Below, in pieces: positions 23,028 through 35,768 of a stretch of DNA of 64,000 bases. The DNA is from Flaccisagitta enflata (taxonomy: Eukaryota > Chaetognatha > Sagittoidea > Aphragmophora), in contig OZ231126.1 in assembly GCA_965153355.1 (NCBI GenBank), positions 24,118,001-24,182,000 on the forward strand. Reading direction: 5' to 3'. The notes below the pieces were generated by a model. It was not told the origin of the DNA. It worked only from the letters and a program-made list of their open reading frames with translations, and searched no databases. The translations under genes were made by a program, and so were the position numbers. The stretch's first letter is position 1. Each line of letters begins with the position of its first letter.

Positions 23028-23595
23028 CTTCGGAAAAAGTATTAAGCTTTTACTCTCAGGTGCTTCTTCTCAATGACTTGGAATTGATTTTTCTATATAG
23101 TACTATGTTTGACGTTTTTTGTGTCAAAATTTCATTGGTCTGCATCAAATATTTTGTCCACAACATCAATTTGAAGTAAAACAAGTATTTTTGGTTAAAG
23201 CTCAATTAATTCCTTATTCATTAAAACCATTTTCACTCATTTTTGATCAGATTGAGCTACCAATGCTAAAATAGTCTCAAATTATACATGTTTTTTTCAA
23301 AATTCATAACAATATTTTCAACTGAGACAAATCTGACATTTATTGCTCAATCCAGTGAAACATAAGAGCAAATCAAACAAAAATAGTTTGATGAACTAAG
23401 GCTAGATTGAGCTGTATCTGAAAATGCTTGTCTTTCTTTAAATTGATGTTGTGGACAAAGTATTTTACTCAGACCAATGAAATTTTGACACAAAAAACGT
23501 CAAAGATAGTACTATGAAAGAAAACAAAATCCAGAACATGAGGAGAAGCAGGTGAGAGCAAAAGCTTAACACTTTTTCCCAGTCGAGATTGATGA
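23028..23595. mobile_element. Palindrome H split by MITE F5
   Basis: Outer arms (about 23035-23100 and 23512-23588) are inverse copies: GGAAAAAGTATTAAGCTTTT, CTCTCAGGTGCTTCT and their complements. Between them lies F5 with its own TA flanks, so F5 inserted at or near the centre of H. A piece similar to the outer end of H (GGTCATCAATCTCGATTGGG) is at about 21930. Confidence 0.65.
23103..23509. mobile_element. MITE F5, CTAT(G/C)TTTGACG ends with TA flanks
   Basis: The terminal inverted repeat of about 75 bp begins CTATGTTTGACGTTTTTTGT and continues GTCAAAATTTCATTGGTCTG. The right end is its inverse at about 23435-23509, and TA lies at both borders (23101-23102, 23510-23511). No coding sequence. 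Confidence 0.8.
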
Positions 23596-23750
23596 CCCGG
23601 TAAGAAAGAATTCGATACATAGAAAAAAAGAAGAAAAAAGAACTTTTGAAGTCAGCAATTTTTACTCAAATCAGGATCTTAATTGAGCGATTGCCATGCT
23701 TTCTACTTGACAAGCGCGCAAAAAGAAAAAGAGAAATGATTCATGTATGT

Positions 23751-24615
<865 letters not shown>

Positions 24616-24622
24616 CTATTGC

Positions 24623-24944
24623 ACAGTTTAATCCCGCAATAACGGATGGCAATCTTGATTTACAATAAGTGGATATCCATAATTGTCTATTTAACAAGGC
24701 TGTATATTTAACAAGGCTGTATACGCTCCCCCCTGTCGCGGATGGGTGGGCAAGAGCGCAAAACAGGAATGTGACATGACATGATATGATATGACGTGAT
24801 GTGACTTGACCGACACAGCAAGTTATAGAGTTGCATGTCAAGGACTAAAAGTAAAGATGAAATTACTTTAGTACCAAAGTATAATATCTGTCGCATTTTA
24901 GGTGGATCTCCGTTTTTGGATCCGTTATAGCGGGGTATGACTGT
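24623..24944. mobile_element. Tigger/pogo-like MITE J1, carrying a nested C element
   Basis: Left end ACAGTTTAATCCCGCAATAA followed by CGGAT. Right end GGATCCGTTATAGCGGGGTA followed by TGACTGT, its inverse. ACAGT...CCCCGCTATAACGGA ends are typical of pogo/Tigger-group MITEs. A C element (24693-24850) is inserted inside, so J1 is older. A smaller relative is at 34530-34704. Confidence 0.7.
24693..24850 (+). mobile_element. Family C element C9 (nested in J1)
   Basis: Its start is duplicated (TTAACAAGGCTGTATA twice, 24691-24723), then TGTCGCGGATGGGTGGGCAAG and a TGACATGACATGATATGA pentamer-like tract. The terminal pairing AGTTGCATGTCAAGGACT is weak, followed by AAAAG. Confidence 0.7.
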
Positions 24945-25385
24945 ACATATCTTAGCAGCCGAGTGAATCCATTATGTATGTATTTACTGCACCAGTGATG
25001 ACAGAATTTGGGTTTGAACGAGTTAAAAAGTGATTAAAAGATTTTAAAAGAGGATTGAAAGGTCAACATGACCAAACAGTTAAAGCAAGAGATTCACGAT
25101 GACATTAGGAAGCAATTTTCATAGAAATTCATTAAAAACAATAATTCTTTATGTTCAATAGAAGCCAAAGGAATGAGACAAAAAATAGGAATGAGTGAAT
25201 TGAGGATGTAATGTATGACTAAACGAACAGAGAAAACAACCGACCAACCGACCAACTTACACACAGAGTTATATGCAAGCGACCAAAGTAATCCATATCT
25301 TCACCGCGGTAGACATCCAGTGCGAATGAACTTGCTTGGATGATGAGTGGTGACTCATAATTACAACAGATATTAAAAATCTTTT

Positions 25386-26000
25386 GTGTACTCGCATAAC
25401 AATCATGGGATCTGTCTTCACCAAAATCTCCGTACGCGTAAAACCTTAAAAACTACAGTATTCAACGTTTTGACACTTATACAGTATCTACAGGTCATCA
25501 GTAGGTCCATAGATCATCAGCTTTTTTCATCAGATTTTGAAGTTGTAAAAATCGAAAGTCGTACTAACCGCCAGGACTTTTTTTACGATGGCTCTCCAAT
25601 AAAACTGACTTTGAATGCTGAGCTCGGTAAAAAATCTGACATAAACTACACCACAGATGAGATGATGACAGCCACTGTCAAATATATGCAAACATTGAAG
25701 TTACAGTATCGAAGACGAAGACGAACGCAAAATTTGATGAACTGTCACGAGACTGTAGTATATAGTATGTATATGTTTAAATATACCGTGAAAAAAGATC
25801 TGCTATTGAGTGTCTCTTTTTGGTCTTTCATTGTGTGTAAGTTTTTGTGGTGAAGTATATTGAGAATAGGGCTAAGAATGTCGAATCGATAGAGGAGATA
25901 CCATGTACCGGGATACAGTTAAGCTTCACCAGAGCGTATTTCAAGTTACTGGAAAGAATCATGCCTGACAGTGGAGCTGCTTTTTTGCCAAAATAGAGAA
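25386..26000 (+). pseudogene. Unidentified coding relic
   Basis: A frame of about 155 codons (25386-25853) has normal, non-repetitive composition, but I recognise no domain. Just downstream, in another frame, about 25860-26000 encodes LSFTRAYFKLLERIMPDSGA, similar to the relic at 16.5 kb. A GTAAGT sequence at 25839 separates the two frames, so this may be two exons or a frameshifted relic. Function unknown. Confidence 0.35.
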
Positions 26001-26296
26001 GAATATCTGGTGGGACTTTAATTTCTATGCCTTATAGGTGGGTATGCCTTAATAGCGGGTGCGCTATAGCGGTGCTCCATTGACCGAAATGTCAAGTACC
26101 GGCACAGAAGGACGTTGACGAGCTGCGATTTGGCAATGATCACAATCTCCAAGATGGCGTTCTCAGACGTTAATCTAAGCCTTATTCTAAGGAATAAGTA
26201 AAGGAAACCCCAATGTCTCCTTCTGGCCCCTTAACCCCAACCCCTTTTCACTCAATTGCCGTTAAGGTTATCACAGTCGACGTTTGCCTTACAGAA

Positions 26297-26534
26297 AACA
26301 AGGCCGGATAGACGACCAATAAGCAGTCGCTGACGGGTGGGCAGGAGCAGTTTGCAGAGAGGCAGGGCCAGTCATTTGGTGGGCAGGGGCTGTATATTGG
26401 GTGGGCAGGGACTGTTGTGCTCAGAAATCACAAATTCGGCCAATTTCGCGTCGTCCAAAATTTCGCGTTACGAACCAACCAACCAACCAACATACCTACC
26501 AAGGGACACACCCTCTTAGTCAGCGACTAAAAAT
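26297..26534 (+). mobile_element. Family C element C10
   Basis: AACAAGGCCGGATAGACGAC, AGTCGCTGACGGGTGGGCAG, repeated GGGCAGGGGC blocks, AACCAACCAACCAACATACC microsatellite, and the terminal stem AGTCAGCGACTAAAAA, which is shortened. Confidence 0.8.
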
Positions 26535-26539
26535 GTATG

Positions 26540-27170
26540 ATTGTTTGTCGTATTTTATTGAATTGTATTGTAAGGTGTTAAGTTCGGTAAAAGCAGCAAG
26601 ATAACACAAGATAACACCCTTGTTGCTTTATATTTCATGAATATAAATCATTACTACTAAATATACGATAACAAAAAAGCGCTAGCAGTCACCATGGCAT
26701 ACTCAAAAAAATCCGGGGATTCGTTTCCATTGAGGTCCATTACAACAACAACAATAAATGAATTAAAGAAAAAAACACAATAAAAACTGCAGATAAAAAC
26801 TTGATAGGGTTTAAAATTGGAACAGTGGAGTCAGTGTTTCCTACACTCCCTCATGGCCAATGATGTGGATGTGGCTGAAATTCATGCCACTTCTATGATC
26901 AAATCGCACCCACAAGCATCTTATAGTTGCACCTGCAGTCGCTGTCCCACCCTCCATTCAGTAAACCGCTTCCACATCCTTGCATTCTAGGTAGATCCAG
27001 GTAGAAATCTCTTTTTTTGGTCAATGTCTACATCAAGAGCGTCTCTTCCTCCACACCGACGGCGTTATCTGTCTTTTTGCTGTTTTATGCGGCGTCACAT
27101 TATGGTACAAAACCATGAAGAGGACAATTACTGATAGATAGCCCGAATGTGGTCTGAGCAGGAATGGGAA
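26540..27170. other. No recognisable feature
   Basis: Unique-looking sequence of mixed composition (26820-27080 somewhat richer in G+C), without a supported gene. Confidence 0.45.
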
Positions 27171-27172
27171 AG

Positions 27173-27176
<4 letters not shown>

Positions 27177-27258
<82 letters not shown>
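27177..27258. repeat. (CT)n microsatellite
   Basis: Pure CT run. Confidence 0.97.
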
Positions 27259-27262
<4 letters not shown>

Positions 27263-27431
27263 ACGTGTCCTCCCTCCCCGTTACTGTTGGGGTCTGAATG
27301 ACCAAAAATTACTCCCGTGTTAGCGGAGAGAGAACAACCCATGTGATGAAACGGAATGGGTGGGTAATTGGTCCACTATCTTAATCGGGGGGTTTGATTC
27401 CAAACCCTCAGCCATGACCAAAGACTCTAAC

Positions 27432-27980
27432 AAGTCATCCAAGGATTGCACATGGTCAGCGGTACCCGATGCCCTGCTTGGAGTGATCACCTGAAGAGGT
27501 GGAGTGAGAGCAGGGCAGCGGCCCCAAAGGACCGATGTCCTGTAGGACACAGGGGTGAATTTCCTTACGTCCTGAGAAGGCATATTTCAGACCTTAAAGG
27601 CAATTTTCCATGATATTCAATGGGAGCTATGTATTTTCTACAATTTATTGTCAATTTTCCATGTTATCCAATTGCTATTTTGCATTTTATTTTTATTTTT
27701 TGTTAATTTTCCATGTTATTCGATGGAAAATGTGCATTTTTCTATTGTTTGTAAATTTTCCATGTTATTCAATGGGAAGTTTGCAAGTTGTCATTTTCCC
27801 ATGTTATTCAATGGGAAGTTTGCATTTTGTCATTTTCCCATGTTATTCAATGGAAATTTGAGAATTGAGAAGGTTAGGGGGGGACGTACGGACGGACGGA
27901 CGTACGTACGTACGGACGGACGTAAGGAAATTCACCCCTGTGTCCTACAGGACATCGGCCCTTTGGGGCCGCTGCCCAAA
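27432..27980 (+). mobile_element. Family B element B1: B ends around a 38-bp minisatellite
   Basis: The left end AAGTCATCCAAGGATTGCAC and inner block GCGGCCCCAAAGGACCGATG, CCTGTAGGACACAGGGGTGA and ATTTCCTTACGTCC match element B2. The right end is the inverse (GGACGTAAGGAAATTCACCC ... GGGGCCGCTGCCC, AAAAAGG). The body is not the 21-bp GAGGCCTGAGAGGGC repeat. It is a 38-39-bp AT-rich unit (TTTTCCATGTTATTCAATGG plus GAAGTTTGCATTTTGTCA) in about five or six copies (27605-27855). A GGACGGACGTACGTACG microsatellite precedes the right end. Confidence 0.85.
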
Positions 27981-28060
27981 AAGGGCGATAACAATTGAAA
28001 AGGAATCGAAAAGCCAATTGCTCCCATTTGATTGATGAGAGGGACAGAGAGACGATTCTA

Positions 28061-28190
<130 letters not shown>

Positions 28191-28302
28191 CAGAGACAGA
28201 GAAAGAATGGGGGTGGAATAGAGTTAAAAACAGAAAGAGACAGAATGATAGAGGAATGAAAGGGAGAACAGTCGAAAGAATAGAAAGTGAAAAAGAAAGA
28301 GA

Positions 28303-28499
28303 GCAAGGCCGGATACACGGCTACCCCATTCGCGTGTGGGTGGCCAGGGGCCATATTTGAGGTCACCAGAGCATTTGGGCAGGAGCAGTACGGTCAAAGA
28401 ATAAAAAACATAAAAATTAAAAGAATAAAGAGTGACCAACCAACCGACCGACCGACGGGGCAAAGCGTGGTGGACAGTTGCGTAGCACGTGACTAAAAA
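28303..28499 (+). mobile_element. Family C element C11 (full length)
   Basis: CAAGGCCGGATACACGGCTA, CCCATTCGCGTGTGGGTGG, GGGCAGGAGCAGTACGG, ACCAACCAACCGACCGACCG microsatellite and the terminal hairpin GTTGCGTAGCACGTGACTAAAAA. Confidence 0.85.
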
Positions 28500-28596
28500 G
28501 GAAAAATAAAAAAACAGAGAAAAAGTGAATAAGAAATAAAGAAAAGAAAGGGAGAAAGAAAAAAAAGGTGAGAAAAAAGGAAAATAAGAAATGAAT

Positions 28597-28950
<354 letters not shown>

Positions 28951-28959
28951 AGAAAGAAA

Positions 28960-29570
28960 GAGAGGAGAGCACGAAACTAGAAAAGAAGGTAAAAAATCAG
29001 TCATGCGATGAGGAGGGGAAAAAACTGCCGTGTGCTCATCTGACTGATGACCCGAAAGGAAGAATTAACGATGATTTGATGCTGTTGATGCAGTTCAAAA
29101 CGCTTGAAAGAAATAAAAAACGTGGTTCATAATTTCATTTTGAAAATGATGATAACTGCGGAAATTTTGTTATTTTGAAAACCATGATGAAAGTTTTAAT
29201 TAAACCAGTGAAACGTCCACATATTTTAAACAACAAACGGTTAAACCCATCTATGGAGAACGAATAAAATATTTTTCTACGAAAACAATTGAAATCTAAA
29301 TGGAAGATTCTAAATTTCATTCAATTATCAGCAGGATAATGCCCTTAATGGTTGTTAAAAGCCAACATAAGGTTAACCATGAGTTTCACATGTGTTATCC
29401 GTATCATGGCTGGACTGAACGGTTAATCACTTTATGTCACTCAGGTTTAGCTGTTTAGATATAACAACTGTGTAGTCAGATTAGTTAGCAACGTTTGGAA
29501 TGACTTTTAGATGTAAATGACCATCGCGCGCATCATTATCAAATTTTTTTCTTACGGTTCTTTTCTCTAT
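28960..29570. other. Intron or upstream sequence of the Hox gene, nothing else seen
   Basis: AT-rich, unique-looking sequence upstream of the predicted 3' splice site at 29571-29573. No promoter element could be identified with confidence. Confidence 0.45.
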
Positions 29571-29573
29571 CAG

Positions 29574-29778
<205 letters not shown>

Positions 29779-29858
29779 ATGATGAGTTCCTACTACTCGC
29801 CGGCGACGGCCAATAATTACATGACCAGCATAAACGGAGGCTTCCCTTCCACTACCAA
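29779..29858 (+). CDS. Antp: Antennapedia-class Hox protein, coding exon 1
   Basis: Encodes MMSSYYSPATANNYMTSING and six more residues, then a 5' splice site (ACCAA/GTAAGT, donor at 29859). The exon ends two bases into a codon (AA), and exon 2 begins with C GGA GGA at 32404 after TTTTCCGTTTCAG. The joined codon is AAC (Asn) and the frame continues without a break, which strongly supports the junction. A short N-terminal MSSYY-type start is typical of Hox proteins, which are sequence-specific nuclear transcription factors that pattern the body axis. I chose ATG 29779; ATG 29782 directly after it (giving MSSYY) is equally possible. A coding intron this near the N-terminus is uncommon in Hox genes, most of which have only the intron before the homeobox. 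Confidence 0.82.
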
Positions 29859-30450
29859 GTAAGTCAAAGAAATAATCGTTTCGTTCTCAATTACTCACGA
29901 TTTTCATAGAACAAGTTCGGATACCAACACTACCAAATCTCGTGCGGTTGGGTACAAGCAGAGATGTAGAAAAAGCAGTAAAACGTTTGGGAAGGATCGG
30001 CTAATTTGCATATTATCGTTTTGATAGGATTTCACTACAGCTAGACTTGTATTCAGTTACAAACTATGTCGCGCTTTTGTTGTTCACAATCGTAACAAAC
30101 AATGATTATTATCCAAGGCAGGCAATCATCTATACAATAGCTAAAGGAAGAATTAAAGAGAGGAATATCAGAAATCATTAAGCTTCCGCTGATGCTGATA
30201 AATCTCGCATGTTGATATATATATTGATCGAAATCTTGCACTCGTTGATCTGATCTTCCAACGTCGGGATATGATGAGCCTGTTGCAATACATATCTTTG
30301 AGTGGTGGCCGAAGAGCCGCCCCTACATGCGATGTCACGAACTTCATCTCGGGGCCGGGTAGTGAGCTCAAATGGTGATGCTTGATGGTGAGGTGGTTGG
30401 GCAGAACATGATGGACTGCGAGCTGGACCTACGTATGGACAGTAAAGCCG

Positions 30451-30784
30451 AATCCTCCCCGGGACTTTGAGGCATTGCTCTTACATGCCCCCCCCCCTCA
30501 TGATGTGACACTCACGACTTTACTTCAAACGAGCCAATGCTTGTTGTGAACCTTTTTCAGGGCCCATTTACAGTTTACATTGAAATTAATGGGAAAAAAT
30601 TCCTTTTTGGAATCCTCTTAAGAAAATCCTTTTATTTTCTTTGTTAATTTCAAATTGACCCTAAAGAAGGTTCCCATCCAGCTAAAAATCTGAGCATTGG
30701 CTAGTTTGAAATGAAATCGTGAGTGTTACATTATGAAGGGGTTACATAAGAGCGATTCAGCATAGTCCCGGGATCCAATCGGCG
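30451..30784. mobile_element. Palindromic MITE D1
   Basis: Inverted arms: TCATGATGTGACACTCACGA and TTCAAACGAGCCAATGC at 30499-30542 pair with GCATTGGCTAGTTTGAAAT and ATCGTGAGTGTTACATTATG at 30697-30735. Pairing extends outward to CCCGGGACT (about 30458) and AGTCCCGGGAT (30765). The centre contains GGAATCCTCTTAAGAAAATCC. A second partial copy is at 16975-17225. Confidence 0.75.
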
Positions 30785-31074
30785 TAATGAACATGGTGGA
30801 GTTCTCGCGGGTAAAAATAAATAAATGCTCTGAAGGCTCCGGATTAAACACTAGTAAAAGCGCCTCAGAATCAGGCTAAGGTTTTAATTTCGTAACGTCT
30901 GTCGGAAAAAAAAAGTTATCACTTAATCATTTAATATTATGTTTTTACTTAATTTTACTATAAGCAACCCATTTGGAAAAAAGTCGAAGTTTCAAAGATT
31001 CTTCGATATTTTTTAGACTTGCGGAGGAAAACTGTTTTCCAATATATTTTTGAGCAATAATGAAGTAAAGTTTG

Positions 31075-31149
31075 ACCAACGGACGGACGGACCAATGAAC
31101 GGACAGACGGATAAAGCGGGTTGCAGAGTCGCATGCACGCGACTAAAAA
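31075..31149 (+). mobile_element. Family C element C12 (3' end only)
   Basis: GACCAACGGACGGACGGACC, then AGAGTCGCATGCACGCGACT and AAAAA. The stem is GTCGC(A)TGCACGCGAC. Confidence 0.75.
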
Positions 31150-31771
31150 TGGACCACTTTCCTATCGCAATTTTCTTTTAAAAGAAGTGAAATGTGGCCA
31201 TAGCCAATTGTTAGTACTACCTAGGAAAACAGTTACAGTTACAAGTTCGACGACACTTTCTAACCTTCAAGGATTTTTCGGCTTCTAGATTGACTAAAAA
31301 CTTTTTTTCAAAAAAAGCAGATTATGGTTCTAAAAAAAACTTTGAAATAAGTCTGGTATTTGTAGCTCAAGCTGCTAAGAAATGGCAAGTAAAAAGATAC
31401 AGATACAGCAAAGATAGTTTGTAAGATTTAGGAATGAATTTAGATTTCGCTTCAATTCAAGATATCTCTGCTCTTGGAAAAGCTAGGAACTTTTGAAAAA
31501 ACATATTTGTCAATTTGTATATAGCTCTGTAAGATGAGCCTTATCTTATCCTTGTGAGTTTATTCATTTAAAAGTATCAAACAAATCAGTAAAAACATTT
31601 ATCAGTGTGATCAATTTATCATGAATTTTTTTATATTGATCATGTCTGTTAAAGAATAAAGGTCAAAAATTATTTTCTTTTATGAGTAGGCTACATGTAT
31701 AACAAAATAACATAGTAGATTAAGACATTCGATTTCATAATATGATTTATGTTTTGTCAATTAGTCTTATT

Positions 31772-32051
31772 TTGAGTCGCATGCACGCGACTCTACAACC
31801 GGCTCTGTCCGTCGGTCCATCGGTCGGTCGGTCGGTCGGTCGGTCGGTCGGTAACACTTTGCTTTTTCGGTTTTGGGGAGAGTAACCTTTAGGCATTAGT
31901 AAGAACAAGGGCGGATACACGGCAATACAGTCGCGGACATATGGGCAGGAGCAGTAGTGGAAAAACTGCTCGGAATTCAAAAGTGTTACGAGACGGATGG
32001 ACCGACCGACCGACACGGCAAGGTGTAGAGTCGCGTGTCCGCGACTAAAAA
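31772..32051. mobile_element. Head-to-head C elements C13 (-) and C14 (+)
   Basis: C13 (31772-31880, minus) starts with TTGAGTCGCATGCACGCGAC and TCGGTCGGTCGGTCGGTCGG. C14 (31913-32051, plus) starts AACAAGGGCGGATACACGGC and ends GAGTCGCGTGTCCGCGACTA followed by AAAA. Their heads face each other with about 30 bp between, an inverted pair inside Hox intron 1. Confidence 0.8.
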
Positions 32052-32403
32052 CAAGATGTTGATAAGTACAGGCAGGGGTGTGGGATGGCACGACAGCAAG
32101 GGAATTGGGGCCAAACTTCGAATCATCAAAGTCCGCCACGACATATGGACAGATCGACCACTTGACACACCAAGTTGATTCCAAACAATTAGAGTCGTCA
32201 ATTCATGATTATTTCTCCATTAATTCGAATTACAAAAAGAAAGGAAAAAAAAAAAGAAACATTTAGTTCTCCCTTTTCGGTAATAAAGGGAGTCGAAAGT
32301 TTCATTGAATCAAATCAATCAAACAAACAAAAAAAAAAAAAAGATATTGGTTAAAGATCAAAAGAAAACAAAACCATCGATTTTCTCGATTTTTCCGTTT
32401 CAG

Positions 32404-33803
32404 CGGAGGACATCAAGACTCCATGTCAGGCGGAAGCACCAACGGAGGCGCCAACGGTGGTGCTGCAGGCGGCGGCGGCGGCAGTCCAAACGGGGGCCTC
32501 TATGATCCGATGCGAACGTTGAGTTCCTACGGCGCTCCCTTGTCGCCGCTTTCGACGCCCGATCTCTCTTCTTCCGGCGGCGCTCATACGGGCGCCACTT
32601 CCGCCCACGCCGGCGTCGCACTCTCCCCGCACTTCCCACGCTTCCTCCCTTACGACCGCGTTGACATTCGCGCGCTCGGCGCCACAAACAACAGCGGCAA
32701 CAACAGCAACAACAACAGCAACGGCAACAATGGGTCTCCTTCACCTCCCAACAACACCCACGGTTCCAACACCCACACTCCGACTTCCACCCAACCACAG
32801 TCCGTCGGCCACACCGCCACGTCGGCCGCCTCCGCTTCCTCATCTTCTTCCTCTTCCTCATCATCATCTTCATCCTCTTCCTCTTCTCATCAAACGCAGC
32901 AGCCTCAACCGGCGCATCAGCACCGTACCACAACGGCGCACATGCAGCAACAGTTTGGCGCTGGAGGAGGCGGAGGAGGAGGAGGAGGAGGAGGAGGAGG
33001 TGGATTACATCCGGCATTTTTCGGCACCGGAGATGTCGGCAACGGCGTAAACGGGGATTCACCGACGAAGGGATCCGCCGGAAGCCTCAGTCCTGGCAAC
33101 TCCTCCGTCACGTCGCATGGAAGTGGAAATCATCACAGCTTCGGCAGCAGCGGTGGAAGCGGTAATAACAACAACAACAGCAGCAGCAGCAACAACAGCG
33201 GCAGCGGAAGCCCCAACGTCATCGACAATCCAGTGACGTCATCTGGTCATGATAATCTCCACATCAACGGCAGCAGCACCGTCACTTCTCCAGCCCACCA
33301 ACATCATCATCAACACCAACATCATCACCAACAGCATCATCAACAGCAACAACAGCATCAGCAGCATCACCATTTCGGGAATTCGGCCTGTCAACAGCAG
33401 CAGCCACAACTGCAGTCGTCGCCGATTTCCAGCGATACTCCCAATGGTGCTCCCACCGTCACGTCTCCTAATCATCTCAGCAACCCCCAAGACCCGCAGC
33501 AACAGCAACAGCAGCAACAACAACAGCAGCCGCAGCATCCTCTAAGCCACCTCCAATCGTCCGTCAACAACCCGCATCTCGATCCTCATCGCGGCGGCGT
33601 GCATCCGTCCGTCGCGCCTTCGTCATATCCTTCACATCCGCTGACGCCGCAGCCTCCGCATCTGACAGCCGCAGGCGTCAACGGTGCGCCACATCCGGGG
33701 ATGTTGGCCGGACATCCGGGACCGCAAGAAGGACAAGCTGCGCCCATCGATCACTCGCTTAATTCTCAAACGCCCATTTATCCGTGGATGCGGAGTCAGT
33801 TTG
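32404..33803 (+). CDS. Antp: Antennapedia-class Hox protein, exon 2 with YPWM hexapeptide
   Basis: About 467 codons continuing the exon 1 frame. Order (numbering from ATG 29779): Gly/Ser/Asn-rich start; FPRFLPYDRVDIRAL at about 104-118, matching the PRFPPYDR box of arthropod Antp-type proteins; an Asn stretch; poly-Ser; poly-Gly; His/Gln-rich tracts; poly-Gln; and at the end IYPWMRSQF (485-493, bases 33776-33802). YPWM binds the cofactor Extradenticle/PBX; the following RSQFG is the Antp context rather than that of Scr, Dfd, Ubx or abd-A. The exon stops one base into Gly at GTGAGT (33804), where Hox genes usually have the intron before the homeobox. The homeodomain exon is not in the window. 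Lox5 or ftz-like alternatives cannot be excluded without it. The pre-homeodomain part is long and rich in homopolymers. Confidence 0.88.
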
Positions 33804-34027
33804 GTGAGTCATAAGTACGGTATTGAATGTGATTGCATAGCGGTGAACATAATAAAAGTCGTCAAATATTCTATCTTCAAGAACGGTGACCTTGTGAATA
33901 CTTTCTTTTCAATTCTCTGTCTCTCTTTCTATGTTTCTCTGTTTCCATCACTCGTTTTCTCTTTCTCTCTCCTCTGATCCTATCGGTCTCTGTTTCTGTC
34001 TCTCAGACTCTCTCTGTCTCTTTGTTA

Positions 34028-34028
<1 letters not shown>
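33804..34028 (+). other. Start of Hox intron 2 (open-ended in this window)
   Basis: Donor GTGAGT at 33804-33809. No homeobox-coding frame (QIKIWFQNRRMKWKK type) was found on either strand down to 64000, so the intron exceeds 30 kb or the assembly is joined wrongly. Confidence 0.7.

Positions 34029-34104
<76 letters not shown>
34029..34104. repeat. (CT)n microsatellite
   Basis: Pure CT run in the Hox intron. Confidence 0.95.
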
Positions 34105-34107
<3 letters not shown>

Positions 34108-34266
34108 CTCTCTTCTTTCTTCTTTCTCGATTAAAGGCAAAGGCAACAGTTTCAAAGGCATCTTCTTGAGTCTTTGCTCGAGGACATAAAATATTTCTTT
34201 CCAGTCCATGAAGCACTTGCAAAAGACGCAAAAATAGAGTGTATCCGTGTGTGTTGTGGCAGCAGA

Positions 34267-34267
<1 letters not shown>

Positions 34268-34340
<73 letters not shown>

Positions 34341-34362
34341 GAGAGAGAGAGAGAGAGAGATC
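34268..34362. repeat. (GA)n microsatellite
   Basis: GA run with one GTGA interruption. It is inverted relative to the CT run at 34029. Confidence 0.95.
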
Positions 34363-34529
34363 ATTCCGTATGCGGTTTTCTCAAAAACTCATCATTTCCT
34401 CGGCGGCGTTTCTTCCGGTTTGCGCCGGATGTGGATTTTTTTCTCTCCGGCTCAGAATGCGCCGAATTTTCAGCTCGGTATCCTCTTTTGGGCCGCGTGC
34501 GATTTCTGAGGCCCCTCAACATTTTTATA

Positions 34530-34704
34530 CAGTTGAACCCCGTTCTAATGGATCCGCTACTTGCAGTATTTCGCCTAAAATGGATGAAAAATTATAGTCC
34601 CTTAAACATGTTTCTCTTTTTTTCCACGTATTGGCCAAAACCGAATTCTGTATATAACAGATGAAATTTATTAGTCCCTGGAATCCGTTAGGGCGGGGTT
34701 TAAC
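34530..34704. mobile_element. Tigger/pogo-like MITE J2
   Basis: Left end CAGTTGAACCCCGTTCTAAT then GGATCC; right end GGAATCCGTTAGGGCGGGGT then TTAACTA, its inverse. About 175 bp, no coding sequence. A lone similar left end (ACAGTTGAACTCCGCTAAAA) is at 46887. Confidence 0.7.
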
Positions 34705-34889
34705 TAGATGAGGCAAAATACTAAGTTCTGTTTGCGTTGCTGAATTTTGCGTTAAGCACAGGGAACAGGGCAAAATCTGTGGCGTTGACCGTATACTTTT
34801 AGCTTTTTTACCTCATTTTCCTTTTTGAATTTTCGGCTGAAATGATACTACACAATTATGGATGCGTCATGTTAAACTTCTTCGTACAA

Positions 34890-35093
34890 AAACAAGGCCA
34901 ACACCTATTAGTGTCGTGCGAGACTTGCATTTAGAACGACTTAGAATGACTTAGTATACTCTTAAATGACCTAAAATGACTAAAAGGAATAATATTGATA
35001 AAAAAAGTAAAAGTGTGATGGACCGACCGACCGACAGACCGACCGATGGACGGACAAAGCGAGGTGAAGAGTCGCGTGCACGCGACTAAAAAT
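34890..35093 (+). mobile_element. Family C element C15 with a short ATGACTTAGA body
   Basis: AACAAGGCCAACACC start, GTCGTGCGAGAC, then AACGACTTAGAATGACTTAG and further 10-bp units, GGACCGACCGACCGACAGACC microsatellite and the perfect terminal hairpin AGTCGCGTGCACGCGACT followed by AAAAA. Confidence 0.8.
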
Positions 35094-35329
35094 GGAGCAG
35101 CATGCGTGAACGAACCTCTGGATTAGGATGTGTGAGCAATGAGGGTATAGCTGTTGTGGCCTTAAGGATTGCTGTACATTCTTCATGAATTTGGCAAACA
35201 GCAGATCATACAGATCATCACTCGTCGTTCCGGTCATACAGTGATGTGCATTTTGTGTGACAAGTATAGCACTTGGTTGTTCCGCATGCCGTCAAAGAAT
35301 GAGGCTGTCAAGCGTCAAATCCAGCGCAC

Positions 35330-35600
35330 TATTTACGATTCATCGCTGTCGGGCTTCTCTCGCCGGTTTCGCGGTTTTCGGTTTCGGTCTCTCTGAGCGG
35401 TTTTCGGTTTCGGTTTCGGCCTATGAGCGGTTTTATAACTCTTCCGAGTCGTTAATCGATTCAAGTCTCATCGTCAAAACTCGCGCTTACGACCCCCGGG
35501 AGCCTCTTAGGTCGACGGCCGAGAGCCCCGAACCTCTTCAGCCGGCAGCAGACGAGAGCGTCTTATACCGGCAGCTGCAACCGGCAGAATGAGATGTTGG
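35330..35600. other. GC-rich, CpG-rich unique segment
   Basis: Composition changes sharply: CGGTTTTCGGTTTCGG repeats, then ACGACCCCCGGGAGCC, GGTCGACGGCCGAGAGCC and CAGCCGGCAGCAGACGAGAG. It could be an exon (coding or not) or a regulatory element in the Hox intron. The open frame here has no recognisable domain. Confidence 0.3.
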
Positions 35601-35656
35601 GATGAATAACCCCTGGACCTCGGCCCGTGCGGGCCAGCGTGAACTGAAGATCACAA

Positions 35657-35768
<112 letters not shown>

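Larger units (their letters stand above)
29859..32403 (+). other. Hox intron 1 (2545 bp)
   Basis: GTAAGT at 29859 and a TTTTTCCGTTTCAG acceptor ending at 32403, phase 2. It contains element D1 (30451-30784), truncated C elements (31075-31149, 31772-31880), a full C element (31913-32051), and a stray CTACCTAGG end at 31224. The interposed sequence shows no coding signal. Confidence 0.75.

Noticed and set aside
32400-33062. Minus-strand 220-codon frame opposite Hox exon 2
   Set aside because: Shadow of the GC-rich Hox coding exon. The + frame has the YPWM motif, matched splice sites and preserved phase.
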